64,000 nt of DNA from Pteria penguin (taxonomy: Eukaryota > Mollusca > Bivalvia > Pterioida > Pteriidae), in assembly GCA_035048485.1 (NCBI GenBank), contig CM068590.1:6014093-6078092 (forward strand), written 5' to 3'. Shown one piece after another: positions 30,927 through 41,600 of the stretch; the first letter of the stretch is position 1, and each line of letters starts with the position of its first letter. The position numbers and the translations under genes are program-made. Under the pieces are notes generated by a model that saw nothing but the letters and a program-made list of their open reading frames with translations, did not search any database and was not told the origin of the DNA.

Positions 30927-32549
30927 ATGGCAGATCATCAAAGACCAACGCCGTGTGATGTCGATGGCTGTGAGAACCTCGCCAAATATCAATGCCTGAA
31001 TTGTGAAGACGCTTTCTGTCTCGGATGTAAAGAGAAACATGAAAGGAAAAAACCAACTCACAAGTTTGTCCTATACTCAGAGAGGTTAAAAAGAATTTGT
31101 AAGAGACACACTCCCAATAAGTACGTATATTGGTGCAATCCCTGCAGTGAGGCATGTTGTGTGACATGTGGCATAACATCACACAAGGGGCATGACATGT
31201 CCGAAATTGAGAATGCGATCCGTGATAAGAAAGAAAGCATCACAATAGAGTTAGAGGGACCATTTCAAAAATGTCTGACACAATGGAAAAATCTCGTGCT
31301 CGAAGCCACACAGACGACGACTGAGTATGGAGTCAGAATTCAGAAAATTGACCAAGATTTAGTTTTGCATGCAAATCGTATCCATGAAGTCGTAGACAAG
31401 AGTTTAGCTAAAATACGTAGCGATCTGCGAGAAATCAGCGAAAAGACAGAAATGATACTTCAAACACAAGAAAAGTCAATATATGACAAGTATGGGGAAT
31501 TCAGAAGAAATATTGAACAACTAGAGGAACTTGTACAAATAAGTGATATCAGTCTTTTAGAAAACAAACTTGATATCGCCGATATGAAAGCCTCTCCAGC
31601 ACTCACCCGACCCTCACCTCCTAGTTACACTCCTGGCCAAATTGATGAGAAAACAATATCTACCATGATCGGAAACCTGAAGATATCTTCAAGCAAAACA
31701 GAAAGTGTCACACCTCATGCAGAACCATTACTACAAGCGTCGGCGTCTGTTACGCCATTACTATCCACGCCAGTAGTAGTATCATCATTCCATCCTGGTT
31801 ATGACCTTCCATTCATCGCCTGTACCACGTCATCAGTTCTGGCCTGGGTGAGAACTGGTGATAAGCGTATACAGGTAATGGACCATCAGGGCGCTGTATG
31901 TGATACCATACACACTGACTTCTGGTTCAGTGACGTCACCGTGACTCCACAGGGAGATGTACTGTTCACTGACCACAACAATAAACGTATCGTATCAGCA
32001 TCAAAGAGAGCGACGTCATGGAGAATCCAGACGTTATTCCGCACACAGGATAGGCCAAGCGGACTCTGTTCGCTACCAAACGGTGACGTCGTCGTGACTT
32101 GTGACATAGAAAATGGACACCGCGTCATCCAGTACAACAGTAATGGAGGCATACTACATGAATTTGATTCAAGCTTCTTTTCCAAACCATTGAGAGTAGC
32201 TGTGAATAAAGTCAACAAGGATCTGCTCGTGTGTGACTGGGAGATAAATAAAGTTTTAGCATTTGATAAAGACAAGACAATACGGTATGAGTATACAGGA
32301 TTAGATGCTTCGTTATTTGACCCAAAGGACGTAAGTAGCGACTCCAGTGGCCGTGTCCTCGTCACCGACATGCGGAACAACAGAGTACATATCCTGGACA
32401 TGGAGGGCAAGTTCCTACAGTATATTCAACTTTCTGGAGTGAAGGAGCCATGTTACATTGATGTAGATAGCGAGGGACACGTATGGATCGGGGAGTATGG
32501 AGGATTCTGGTTCAAGAACAGTATACAAGTGAAAATAGTGAAATATTAA
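30927..32549 (+). CDS. TRIM-like protein 1: two B-boxes, coiled coil, NHL-like propeller (no RING)
   Basis: 540 aa on one exon whose acceptor (tttttgcag) ends at 30922; ATG follows aaaa, so earlier in-frame ATGs lie in the intron. Residues 10-45 form B-box 1 (C10, C15, C23, C26, C31, C34, H38, H45). Residues 58-89 form B-box 2 (C58, H61, C70, C73, C78, C81, H86, H89). A coiled coil covers about 95-235, and from about 285 repeated blades of the type GDVLFTDxxNKRI, NKDLLVCDWEINKVLAFDKD and SGRVLVTDMRNNRVHILD indicate a six-bladed NHL-like propeller. TRIM relatives act as E3 ligases or adaptors, but with no RING here ligase activity cannot be assumed. Tandem paralogue of the gene at 39240. Its C-terminus is shorter: after WIGEY it diverges (GGFWFKN) and stops, while paralogue-like sequence continues in the 3' UTR. 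Confidence 0.9.
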   Translation: MADHQRPTPCDVDGCENLAKYQCLNCEDAFCLGCKEKHERKKPTHKFVLYSERLKRICKRHTPNKYVYWCNPCSEACCVTCGITSHKGHDMSEIENAIRDKKESITIELEGPFQKCLTQWKNLVLEATQTTTEYGVRIQKIDQDLVLHANRIHEVVDKSLAKIRSDLREISEKTEMILQTQEKSIYDKYGEFRRNIEQLEELVQISDISLLENKLDIADMKASPALTRPSPPSYTPGQIDEKTISTMIGNLKISSSKTESVTPHAEPLLQASASVTPLLSTPVVVSSFHPGYDLPFIACTTSSVLAWVRTGDKRIQVMDHQGAVCDTIHTDFWFSDVTVTPQGDVLFTDHNNKRIVSASKRATSWRIQTLFRTQDRPSGLCSLPNGDVVVTCDIENGHRVIQYNSNGGILHEFDSSFFSKPLRVAVNKVNKDLLVCDWEINKVLAFDKDKTIRYEYTGLDASLFDPKDVSSDSSGRVLVTDMRNNRVHILDMEGKFLQYIQLSGVKEPCYIDVDSEGHVWIGEYGGFWFKNSIQVKIVKY

Positions 32550-33477
32550 AGAACATTAGTATTATAATGAATAAGCATCTGCAAAACGTTTCAAGGACGA
32601 AATCACTGAATATTGGATTCAATTATACAATAAACAAGTCATAAACCCAGAAGTGACAATCAGATACGACGAGATATGATCAATTAAAATATAGTGTGAC
32701 ATGTTCATTATGTAATGATCTTGGAATGGATCTCCCTGTCCAATCCCTATTTATTTCGGTCACTGTCAGGTGTTATTCGTTAGTACAAATAGGTATGTGT
32801 GTATATGGTAGTTAGTACCGGCGGACATATAATTGTCAAATGTCAACTGTATGAATCAAATAAATATGGAACTTCACTGTATTATGATTTATTGTTCAAC
32901 ACATTTAACACATCAAAAGTTGTATGAGATAAATAATTGTGATACAAATGATAGGAGATACCATAGCCTCGAATTGAGCCAGCCAGCGCAGTCCAGTAAG
33001 GTATTTGGCTCAAGATGTGAAAGTTCTGTTCAAAGTGTTGCATCAATTTGGAACTTTTTTTGGATAATGTAGATCTTAAAACTTCAACAGTTGCACAGTT
33101 TTACCTTTCAACCCCCTCCCCATTTTAAAAAAAAAAATTTCTGATTTTTGCTTGATTTGTATCGGGGGAGGTGCGTTTAATTCGCTATTTTTCTTTTAAT
33201 TTAATCGAAGAATGGGATTTTGCCCTGTCAGTAATATATATTTTTGTATTTGTTTTCGGTTTATTATCTAAAATACTATATATTATATCATTTTACAGAA
33301 TGATATATAAGTATACATGTATTCAGTAATATAGGCACTCCACTTTCTATATTCTCTTATAAAGTATAAATATCATTTCAGAAATCTATATACGCTAATA
33401 CTTTTATACAATAGTAGTAATATTATTATCAGATGGTAAATACCCTTCTCTGCTCTAGATGAACCTGAAAGAAAACA

Positions 33478-33635
33478 TCTTTGGTTCACTTTTCGGTCAT
33501 TTTAGCTTCAACACTGCTCTTCATATTTTTATATATTTTGAGAATTCCAATCATTCGATCTACGGGCATCACTGAAGAGACATAACTTGTCGAAATGCAC
33601 ATATGGTGCACAAAATTAAAAGGTATATATGTTCT
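33478..33635 (+). repeat. Dispersed repeat, copy 2
   Basis: Same ordered blocks as 17228-17405: tctttggttcacttttcggt, ttcaacactgctcttcat, gcatcactgaagagacataa and cgaaatgcacatatggtgca. The similarity is well above chance over about 160 bp. Confidence 0.65.
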
Positions 33636-34019
33636 ATTTTTATAAACAAATTTGTTGGAAAAATGTTATTTTACTATTGTTTTTATGTATGTATGTATGT
33701 ATGTATGTATGTATGTTTCCCAGTGCAATGCCAATTGCACTTTAAAGGTATTAAAAGCGCTGATGTCACATTTCAAAAGATACTGACAGCAAACGTAAGT
33801 ATGTGATACTGAATTACTTTTTTTTTCAGATTTACATGAGATCAAGATCGAGTAAAGAATACATCTCTCAGAGGTATCTGGTACATGTACAGGATGTATG
33901 GGCGAGTTTCTGGCACATTCAACAGACTTGTACTTTTTAGAGGAGAGAGGTGGTGTTCGATAACAATATATAATTATGAATGTAAATCATTTTTCCTGTT
34001 TGTTGTGATATTTGTCGTC

Positions 34020-34405
34020 ATCACAAATTGAGTTCCACTCGCACATCGTAAAGGTCTAAAGAGGTAGACACACTCGTTCTGCTACTCATAAGGGTTTCAC
34101 TCACACATTGTAAACGTCTAGCAAGGTCGAACACACTCATTCTACTTTTCGTATGTGTTTCACTCACACATCGCAAAATGTCTAGCGAGGTCGAACACAC
34201 TCATTCTACTTCTCGTATGAGTTTTACTCGCACATCACAAAATGTCTAGCGAGGTCGAACACACTCGTTCTACTTCTCGTATGTGTTTCACTCACACATC
34301 GCAAAATGTCTAGCGCAGTCGAACACACTCGTTCTACTTCTCGTATGAGTTTTACTCACATATCGTATATATCTAACGAGGTCGCAAGCACTCATTTTAC
34401 TACTT
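34020..34405 (+). repeat. ~65-bp tandem repeat, about 6 copies
   Basis: Units carry gtctagcgaggtcgaacaca, ctcattctacttctcgtatg and agttttactcacacatcgca. Non-coding, between the two B-box genes. Confidence 0.85.
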
Positions 34406-35007
34406 AATGATGACTATATGACAATATGTAACCGGTCACTATATTGTTGTTATGATATACAGGTGTTTTCGTTCACATCATTATAAAGTCATTATAGAAC
34501 AGCTGTACTTATTGGTTTATCATTACGAAATGGTTCTCTTTCTTCGCCAATGTCTCTTTATTATTTCAGTGGACAGCGTTGTGAGATTTGATATGAAAGC
34601 CTTACTCATTGTCATTCTATCCGGATTGTACAAACGCTCAGATTCAGCTGTATCACTTTCTCCCTTCCTATAGGTGTGTATTGTTGGCCATTAAACTAAA
34701 ACCTGTTCTTCATTTTGTGTCTGCTGTAATTTTATTTTCCGACATTGCAATTATTTGTATATAATTCTATAATTGTTCTATTAATTATATATTATCCACA
34801 TTACGTGAGTTATTATTTCCGTTTTGACAGAGGAACCGTGAATTAGAACACAGGGTTAAAGTACGTCTAAGGGCTAGACGTTCTTGTTACAACTAGAGCT
34901 GCCCTATCAGGACAAATAACGCCAACCCCCTTTCCCGTGGCAATAATTCATACCAAGATACATCACTGGTATACGTATAATGGATGTCCCACTTGCACAT
35001 TGTGAGA

Positions 35008-36170
35008 TATCTTCATGACACAGTCTTAGGTCATGGACAACAATTCTGTTAAATATTATCTCCCTCCAAATTAAAAGGAAGAAAATACGACTCGGACAGG
35101 AAATCTTGCTATATATACACTGTGACGTCGATCTTGTAGATATGACCTTTGTTGAAGGTCATGACACACTCTTGGGAGTCAAGGTCATAACACACAATTG
35201 GGTCATGAAAAACAATTGTTTGAACAACAATTGTGTAACCTATTATCTTCCTCCAAAGTAAAAGAAAGAAGTTATGGCCAGGACAAGTTTTATGGACAGA
35301 GAGACACACAGACGGACACATGGATAACAAGCTCCGTTCAATGATACGAATCTATGGATCATAGAAAACAATTGTGTTTAATATTCTCCAGATTCTACAT
35401 AGCAGTAAGCAGCTATGACCTGTACAAGGATTTTGAAGATGTGTGTATTGTGGTCTTGACCTTGGAGATTCGATCTTAAGTCAAGGTCATAACACACAAT
35501 TGGGTCATGAAAAACAATTGTTTGAAATATTATCCATTTACAGCATAGAAGTAAGAAGTTATGGCATGTATAAAGATTTCGGCATTGTGTGTACTGTGAC
35601 TTTGTCCTTAACGGTAAAGATCTTCGGTCGAGGTCATGACACACGTTTTCTCATGGACAACAATTATGTAAGATATTATCTAGATCCAACATATCTGTAA
35701 GGAGTTATGACCCGTACAAGGATTTTTACCATGAATGCACTTTGACCGTCCCCTTGGAGATACGATCTTCGGTGAAGGTTTTTACACACCCATGTGTCAT
35801 GGACAACAATTATGGGATATATTATCCAAATCTAACCTGGCAGTAAGAAGTTATGGTCCGGACAAGGATTTCAGCTATGTGAACACTATGTCCTTGACCT
35901 TGAAGATATGGCCTCAGGTCGAGGTCATGACACATCCTTGGGTAATTTCCAATAATGTTTTTAAAATATTATCTTGGATAATAATCCAGCTTGGCAGTAA
36001 GAAGTTATGGCCCGGACAATGTTTTGGCCATGTATGCACTGTGACTTGGACCTTGAGGATACAATCTTGGGTCAAGTCATGACACACCCTTGGGTCATGC
36101 ATAAAAATCGGTGTGAAATATCTAGATCCGACCAAGGGGTAAAACATTATGGCCCGGATAATTCTGAACT
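35008..36170 (+). repeat. ~148-bp tandem array with AGGTCA motifs, 7-8 copies
   Basis: Recurrent ggtcatgacacac-type blocks at about 35158, 35483, 35631, 35778, 35924 and 36074 are spaced 146-150 bp. Each unit also has ggacaacaattatgt, atattatctagatccaa, agtaagaagttatggcccgg and a gtgactttgaccttggaga-like block. It ends in a (caga)n tract at 36172-36195. Confidence 0.85.
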
Positions 36171-36304
36171 GACAGACAGACAGACAGACAGACAGGGTGA
36201 TTCGTATATAACCCCCCCTCAACTTTGTTTCAAGGGTAAGTGGGGTATAAATATATAACGATCGATATCACAATGGCATTTGATATGTTGGCATTCCAGT
36301 TTGA

Positions 36305-36785
36305 TGTAATCTTCCACCAGTAAGCGATGCCCCCGGCCACCACCTTAGAGGTAAAATAATAATGACGTGGTTCTTTCCTCCATTACAAAATACTGACCGC
36401 CACAATTCCGGTGCAATAATCTCGATGTGGTGTTATCCTCCATCAATAAACGCTGACCACCACCAAAAAGGTGAAATAATCCTGATGTGGTGTTATCCTC
36501 CACCACTATACACTTGCCACCACCATATAGGTGAAATCATCTTGGTGTGGTGTTATCCTCCACCAATAAATGCTTGCCTCATACGTGTTAGTGAAACAAT
36601 CCCGGTGTGGCGGTGTCCTCCACCAATACTATCTGGCCACCACCATACAGGTGACGTAATCCTGGTGTATTGGTATACTCCACCAATACTATTTAGCCAC
36701 CACAACACAGGTGACGGAATCCTGGTGTGGTATTATCCTATATCATTTAGCACTGCACAAAACCATATAGGTGGCAACAGAACGA
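36305..36785 (+). repeat. 60-bp minisatellite array 2, ~8 copies
   Basis: Same unit type as 29566-29950 (ccaccaccatataggtgaa, ataatcctgatgtggtgtta, tcctccaccaataaac) but more diverged. It lies upstream of the second B-box gene. Confidence 0.88.
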
Positions 36786-37612
36786 TATAGGTGGGAAAAA
36801 CCGTAATTTTATTCAGAAACAAATTTAGAAAAGAAGAATTCAATTCTTATGTTTCGTATTACGAACGGCACTCTAAAATAAAATTGAAATTCCTTGTCTC
36901 AAAGCAGCTTTGGTCGAAATTTCTATGTAAAGTAAAATTTTCGAAATTTTTGGGTTAAATTCTTTACTATTTTACTTCGATCAAGTCGAAGGTATGTTAA
37001 CAGTCAATTAGTCCATCCCGATCTTGGTAAAGGCTGATTGTTTGACCATGAAGTCCCTTCACTATGATTGACAATGATAAGAAAATTAGATTACATCGGC
37101 GTTTTTATTCTCATATTATTAGTTTAAACATCTTCAAAAAGGGCAGATTATGGGTCGGAATAATTTCGAAGCATATAAATTTATAAATGAATTAATAAAA
37201 TAAAGAACGGATTACAAGACTTTATACTTATCAATTTCAAGATAAAAGATAATTAACAGCCTCGATTAACTCGCAGTAAATTGCACATCACTGTGAGGTA
37301 TAAACACTGAAAAAAATCACATTTATATTCGTACACTGAAAATTACTATAGTATTACTATACATACTATACATCCTTATGATATGATTCTGAATTCGAAA
37401 TGAACATGGCATACAGGATGATCTGGAAAGGTGGGGGAGGAGGAAAGGTGAAGGGAGGAAAAGGAAGAGATGGGAAATATGGTACCACGATGTAGTTGAA
37501 TAAAAGAAAGTTACCATCCTCTCCCCCCCCCCCTCCCTTTTCATTCCCTCAATGTATTCACTTTAGACAGTGTCACAAAATCGATTCACTAAATCCATTA
37601 AATACCTATGAC

Positions 37613-37645
<33 letters not shown>
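37613..37645 (+). repeat. (GT)n microsatellite
   Basis: A perfect gt dinucleotide run of about 15 units. Confidence 0.9.
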
Positions 37646-37646
<1 letters not shown>

Positions 37647-38082
37647 GGTGGGTGTTATGTGCTTCTTCCAACTTATGTTTCTCTTTTTATTTATATTGTG
37701 TTTCCTTGATTTGGAATATACAGTTAATACCACATCTTTAATTCCTCGGGTTTTTCTATGTACAACTGAAGTACGCAGCTATTGAAAAACATTCTTAAGT
37801 AATATACATTAACTTGTTCACTACTGTCGACTATAGATATTTTACAGCACATTATAGAAAATTACTATAGTCACTGATGCCTCTCATCTCTGGTCTCATC
37901 TGATTTATATGCATGTATATCTTTATTGTCCTTTATTGAGATCGAGCAAATGTGTGTCTATCTGTAACATGATTTGCTGCTGGGTTAGAAATGAACATAA
38001 TAAAAAAGGTTGGAATACAGGGTGAAAGGAAAGGCGGGTGGGAGGGGGGAGTAGTGAAAAAGGGATCTGAGGGATAGTATGG

Positions 38083-38352
38083 TTGGTTGATTTTTGTTTT
38101 ACGTTACACCAAAAATATTTCACGTATATGGTGACGGCATCTGCCTGATACGGGGCATACAAATTTTGACATTTGCAACGGACCCATTCGAAGCAGTGAG
38201 GGATCTTTAACGTGCCATGCATACCACGACACGGGGCCTCGGTTTTTACTGTCTCGTCCGAAAGACAGAACACCGGCATGAGCATAGCGGGACTCGAACC
38301 CCGGCCTCCCGACCAGGGGACTAGCGCGATACCACTAGGCCACGCCGGCTTA
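38083..38352 (-). mobile_element. Full-length tRNA-derived SINE (first family), antisense
   Basis: On the minus strand: head gccggcgtggcctagtggta, B-box ggggttcgagtcccgc, body ggacgagacagtaaaaaccg, gccgtcaccatatacgtgaa and an atcaaccaac tail. The 13-bp target-site duplication agggatagtatgg is at 38070-38082 and 38353-38365. This intact copy defines the family and shows that the copy at 8307 is interrupted. Confidence 0.93.
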
Positions 38353-38587
38353 AGGGATAGTATGGAGATGCGGTGCCATGAAGCATTGGAAGGGTAGAGA
38401 GTTAACAATCCCCCCCCCCTTCCCCCTCTTCTTTTCCCCTTTTCCGTTCCCTCATTTTATTCGCTTGTGACAGAGTAACTTAATGGACTCACTAAATCCA
38501 ATCGATACGAATGACGTTGTGTATCATACCGATTTAATTCAGCTCTGGTTGCACTGATATGTTTTCATATCATCCAGTCTTCATAAA

Positions 38588-38692
38588 GTGACCTTTAATC
38601 TGTGATCTATAGAATTGTTCTTCGTAACCAATAACAAACAAGGGTGACGTTGCAATACTCATAAGTGTATTCAAAATCATAAATTACTAAAG
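38588..38692 (+). promoter_or_regulatory. Non-coding 5' exon of B-box gene 2 (3' boundary firm)
   Basis: Begins gtgacctttaatctgtgatc and ends at the donor gtaagt (38693). It is homologous to the stretch ending at 30561 and has no ATG-led frame into the coding exon. Its 5' limit is not visible. Confidence 0.5.
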
Positions 38693-38934
38693 GTAAGTTA
38701 TGTTTCACACTCAGTCAAGTACAAAGATCTAAACACATTCTTAATTAATTATCATGTTATGAAGTAATGGGTGATTTTTAATGTATGTTATGTGTGTTCC
38801 AGGGGGAGGGATAAGTTTTTCTAACTCATTTACAAAGAAGTTGGGATGCTTCTCTCATTTTCCCATATCCAGATTTCATTGCACACTAATATTTGATTTG
38901 CAGGATTATAGGCTAAGTCAAGCAATCACCTATT

Positions 38935-39120
38935 GGGTCTTTTCGTTATGCAGAGTTATTTCCCATATATACAGGTATCTGATTTCAGATCATTATGTCG
39001 TTATGCAGTTTCTATATCTTTTCCCGTAATTTTACACCAGTTTCCATAGAACTGGTTCACATCACAATGCTTTGACGTCAGATACATATGGGAAATAACT
39101 CTGTATAACGAAAAGACTCA
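38935..39120. mobile_element. Foldback MITE (TTATTTCCCATAT family) in intron 1 of B-box gene 2
   Basis: The left end ggtcttttcgttatgcagag plus ttatttcccatat is inverted at the right end atatgggaaataact plus ctgtataacgaaaagactc, with about 33-bp arms. TGACGTCA lies at 39073-39080. It ends about 120 bp before the coding ATG and is absent from the corresponding intron of gene 1. Confidence 0.85.
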
Positions 39121-39239
39121 ATTCCTTTTCGATTCCAAACAAGTATACTGAGATCACCGCAAACTTAAACGAAGGAGTTATCTTTCTTCGACCATTATAC
39201 GAATGAATGAAAAATGTGTTTTGTTTCCCCCTGCAGAAA

Positions 39240-40949
39240 ATGGCAGATCACCAACGACCGACACCCTGTGATGTCGATGGCTGTGCGAACCCTGCCAAAT
39301 ATCAATGCCTGAATTGTGAAGACGCTTTCTGTCTCGGATGTAAAGAGAAACATGAAATGGAAAAAAATACTCACAGGTTTGTCCTTTACTCAAAAAGGAT
39401 AAAAATGATTTGTAAGTGGCACACTGCAAATAAATACATTTATTGGTGCACACTATGCAGTGAGGCATGTTGTGTAACATGCGCCTTGGAATTACACATG
39501 GGGCATAACATGTCCGAAATTGAGAATGCGATCCGAGATAAGAAAGAAAGCATCACAATAGAGTTAGAGGGACCATTTCAAGAATGTTTGACACAATGGA
39601 GAAATCTCCTCCTCGAAACCAAACAGACAACGACTGAGTATGGAGCCAACATCCAGAAAATTGACCAAGATTTAGTTTCGCATGCAAATCGTATCCATGA
39701 AGTTGTAGACAAGAGCTTAGCTAAAATACGTAGCGAACTGACAGAAATCAGAGAAAAGATAGAATCGACACTTCAAGCACAAGAAAAGTTAATAAATGAG
39801 AAATATGACCGATTCAAAAGTAATATTCAACAACTAGAGGAACTCGTCCAAATAAATGATATCACTCTATTAGAAAACAAGCTTGATATCGCCGATATGA
39901 AAACCCTTCCAGCACTCACCCGACTGTCATCTCCTAGTTACACTCCTGGCCAAATTGATGATGAAACAATATACACCATGATCGGAAACCTGAACTCATC
40001 GGTACAGAATAACGAAAAGACAACTTCAAGCATAACAGAAAATGTCACATCTCATGCAGAACCGTTACTACAAACCTCCGCGTCTGTTAGGCCATCAAAA
40101 TTACTATCCACTCCAGTAGTAGTATCATCATTCAATCCTGGTTATGATTATCCAATAATCGCCTGTACCACGTCATCAGGTCTGGCCTGGGTGAGGACTG
40201 GTGAGAAGCGTTTACAGATGATGGACCGACAGGGCGCTATCCAGGATACCATAGAGACTGACTTTGTGTTCAATGACGTCACCGTGACTCCACATGGAGA
40301 TGTACTGTTCACAGACTTTGATAATAAACGTATCGCATCAGCATCAAAGAAATGGACAATCCAGACGTTATTCCGCACACAGGATGTGCCAAGCGGACTC
40401 TGCTCATTTCCTAACAGTGACGTCATTGTGACCTATAACATGTATAAGGGACACCGCGTCATCCAGTACAACAGTAGGGGAGGCATAATACATGAGTTTG
40501 ATTCGAGCTTGTTTTCCAATCCGTGTATAGTAGCTTTAAATAAAGTCAACAAAGACCTGCTCGTGTGTGACTGGGATAAAAATAAAGTTTTGGCATTTGA
40601 TAAGGACAAGACATTACGGTATGAGTATGGAAGGTCACGTTTTTCAGTATTTAACCCGAGAGATATTAGTACCGATGCCAGTGGGCGTGTCTTTGTCACC
40701 GAAACGTACAAACACAAAATACACGTCCTGGACATGGACGGCAAGTTCCTACAGTATATACAGCCTCATGAACTGAGGGAACCATTGTTTATTGATACAG
40801 ACAGCGAGAAAAACGTATGGATCGGGGAGTATAAAGGAGAAGTGAAAATAATGAAATCCAGGAGACGATTTGTGTTGCATACAAATAAGCACCTGCAAAA
40901 ACGCTTAAAGGAAGAAATTGGTGAACATTCGAATCAATTAAACAATTAA
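39240..40949 (+). CDS. TRIM-like protein 2: two B-boxes, coiled coil, NHL-like propeller (no RING)
   Basis: 569 aa on one exon; acceptor ccccctgcag ends at 39236 and ATG follows aaa. All sixteen B-box ligands sit at the same positions as in the paralogue at 30927 (C10 to H45 and C58 to H89). The coiled coil (about 95-235), a Ser/Thr-rich linker and the propeller from about 300 follow. Relative to gene 1 it has small linker insertions (for example NSSVQNNEKTTS) and a C-terminal basic extension after WIGEYKGEVKIMK. Identity with gene 1 is high throughout by eye. Being single-exon for the CDS but having a spliced 5' UTR like gene 1, it arose by segmental tandem duplication rather than retroposition. 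Function is inferred from the family only. Confidence 0.9.
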   Translation: MADHQRPTPCDVDGCANPAKYQCLNCEDAFCLGCKEKHEMEKNTHRFVLYSKRIKMICKWHTANKYIYWCTLCSEACCVTCALELHMGHNMSEIENAIRDKKESITIELEGPFQECLTQWRNLLLETKQTTTEYGANIQKIDQDLVSHANRIHEVVDKSLAKIRSELTEIREKIESTLQAQEKLINEKYDRFKSNIQQLEELVQINDITLLENKLDIADMKTLPALTRLSSPSYTPGQIDDETIYTMIGNLNSSVQNNEKTTSSITENVTSHAEPLLQTSASVRPSKLLSTPVVVSSFNPGYDYPIIACTTSSGLAWVRTGEKRLQMMDRQGAIQDTIETDFVFNDVTVTPHGDVLFTDFDNKRIASASKKWTIQTLFRTQDVPSGLCSFPNSDVIVTYNMYKGHRVIQYNSRGGIIHEFDSSLFSNPCIVALNKVNKDLLVCDWDKNKVLAFDKDKTLRYEYGRSRFSVFNPRDISTDASGRVFVTETYKHKIHVLDMDGKFLQYIQPHELREPLFIDTDSEKNVWIGEYKGEVKIMKSRRRFVLHTNKHLQKRLKEEIGEHSNQLNN

Positions 40950-41260
40950 CGGGTCACAAAAATTGAAGTGAAAATCTAGACAATGAAATATGGATCAAAT
41001 GCTGTGTTCATACTGAGATACACGCTGAGAAAATCGAATTTGGCCCTCTTGTTACTGTCACGCATTATTCGTTAGTACAAAAAGGTAATATTCGGAATGT
41101 ATAGAGCAGTTCGTCCCTGGGTCGAAATAATGTCAAATGAAAGCTGTATGAATAAAATATAATAAGTATTGTAACTTTGATATTTCATAATTTCATTTTA
41201 TTTCATTTTTTTAATTTTTATTTTCCTTTTTTTTTTTTAATTTATTTATTATAATAATTT

Positions 41261-41343
41261 TTGTGTGTGTTTGTGTGTTTTGGCATATACAAAAAAACAC
41301 ACACACACACACCTACACACACACATACACACACACACACAAA
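41261..41343 (+). repeat. (GT)n/(AC)n microsatellite pair
   Basis: A gtgtgtgtttgtgtg tract followed by a longer acacac tract, about 80 bp in all, just downstream of the second B-box gene. The two complementary tracts could pair. Confidence 0.85.
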
Positions 41344-41379
41344 ACCCCACAAAATTATGATGCGAATGATGGAAAATGC

Positions 41380-41600
41380 AGTGGCCTCGACCAAAGCTGT
41401 CAGCGCAGTCCAATCAGAAAGGTATATAGCTCAAAACTTCTCTAAAACCGCCATCGTAGTGCAATCAGTAAGTTATTTAGTTCAAGACTTGATTAAAGCC
41501 AGCCAGCGTAGTTCAGTCAGAAAGGTATATAGCTCAAGACTTGTCTATTAAAACCGCCAGCGTAGTCCGGTCAGTGAGGTATATGGCTCAAGACTAGAAA
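41380..41600 (+). repeat. ~55-60-bp tandem repeat, about 4 copies
   Basis: Units carry gtcagcgcagtccaatcaga, aaggtatatagctcaa and gacttgtctaaaaccgcc. One unit is also present downstream of gene 1 near 32970, so it is part of the duplicated block. Confidence 0.7.

Larger units (their letters stand above)
32550..35000. other. 3' flank of B-box gene 1
   Basis: AATAAA-type signals occur at about 32626 and 32859. The stretch near 32950-33020 (cagcgcagtccagtaaggta) matches that at 41385-41600 downstream of gene 2. Also present are a dispersed repeat copy at 33478-33635, an (atgt)n tract at about 33684-33715 and a ~65-bp array at 34020-34405. No coding sequence. Confidence 0.45.

Noticed and set aside
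31886..32410. 174-codon minus-strand frame inside B-box gene 1
   Set aside because: Antisense shadow of the propeller-coding sequence, mirrored in part inside gene 2.
36362..36790. 142-codon frame
   Set aside because: Same 60-bp minisatellite as above, more diverged.
37923..38408. 161-codon minus-strand frame
   Set aside because: Lies over a SINE with target duplications and low-complexity flanks.
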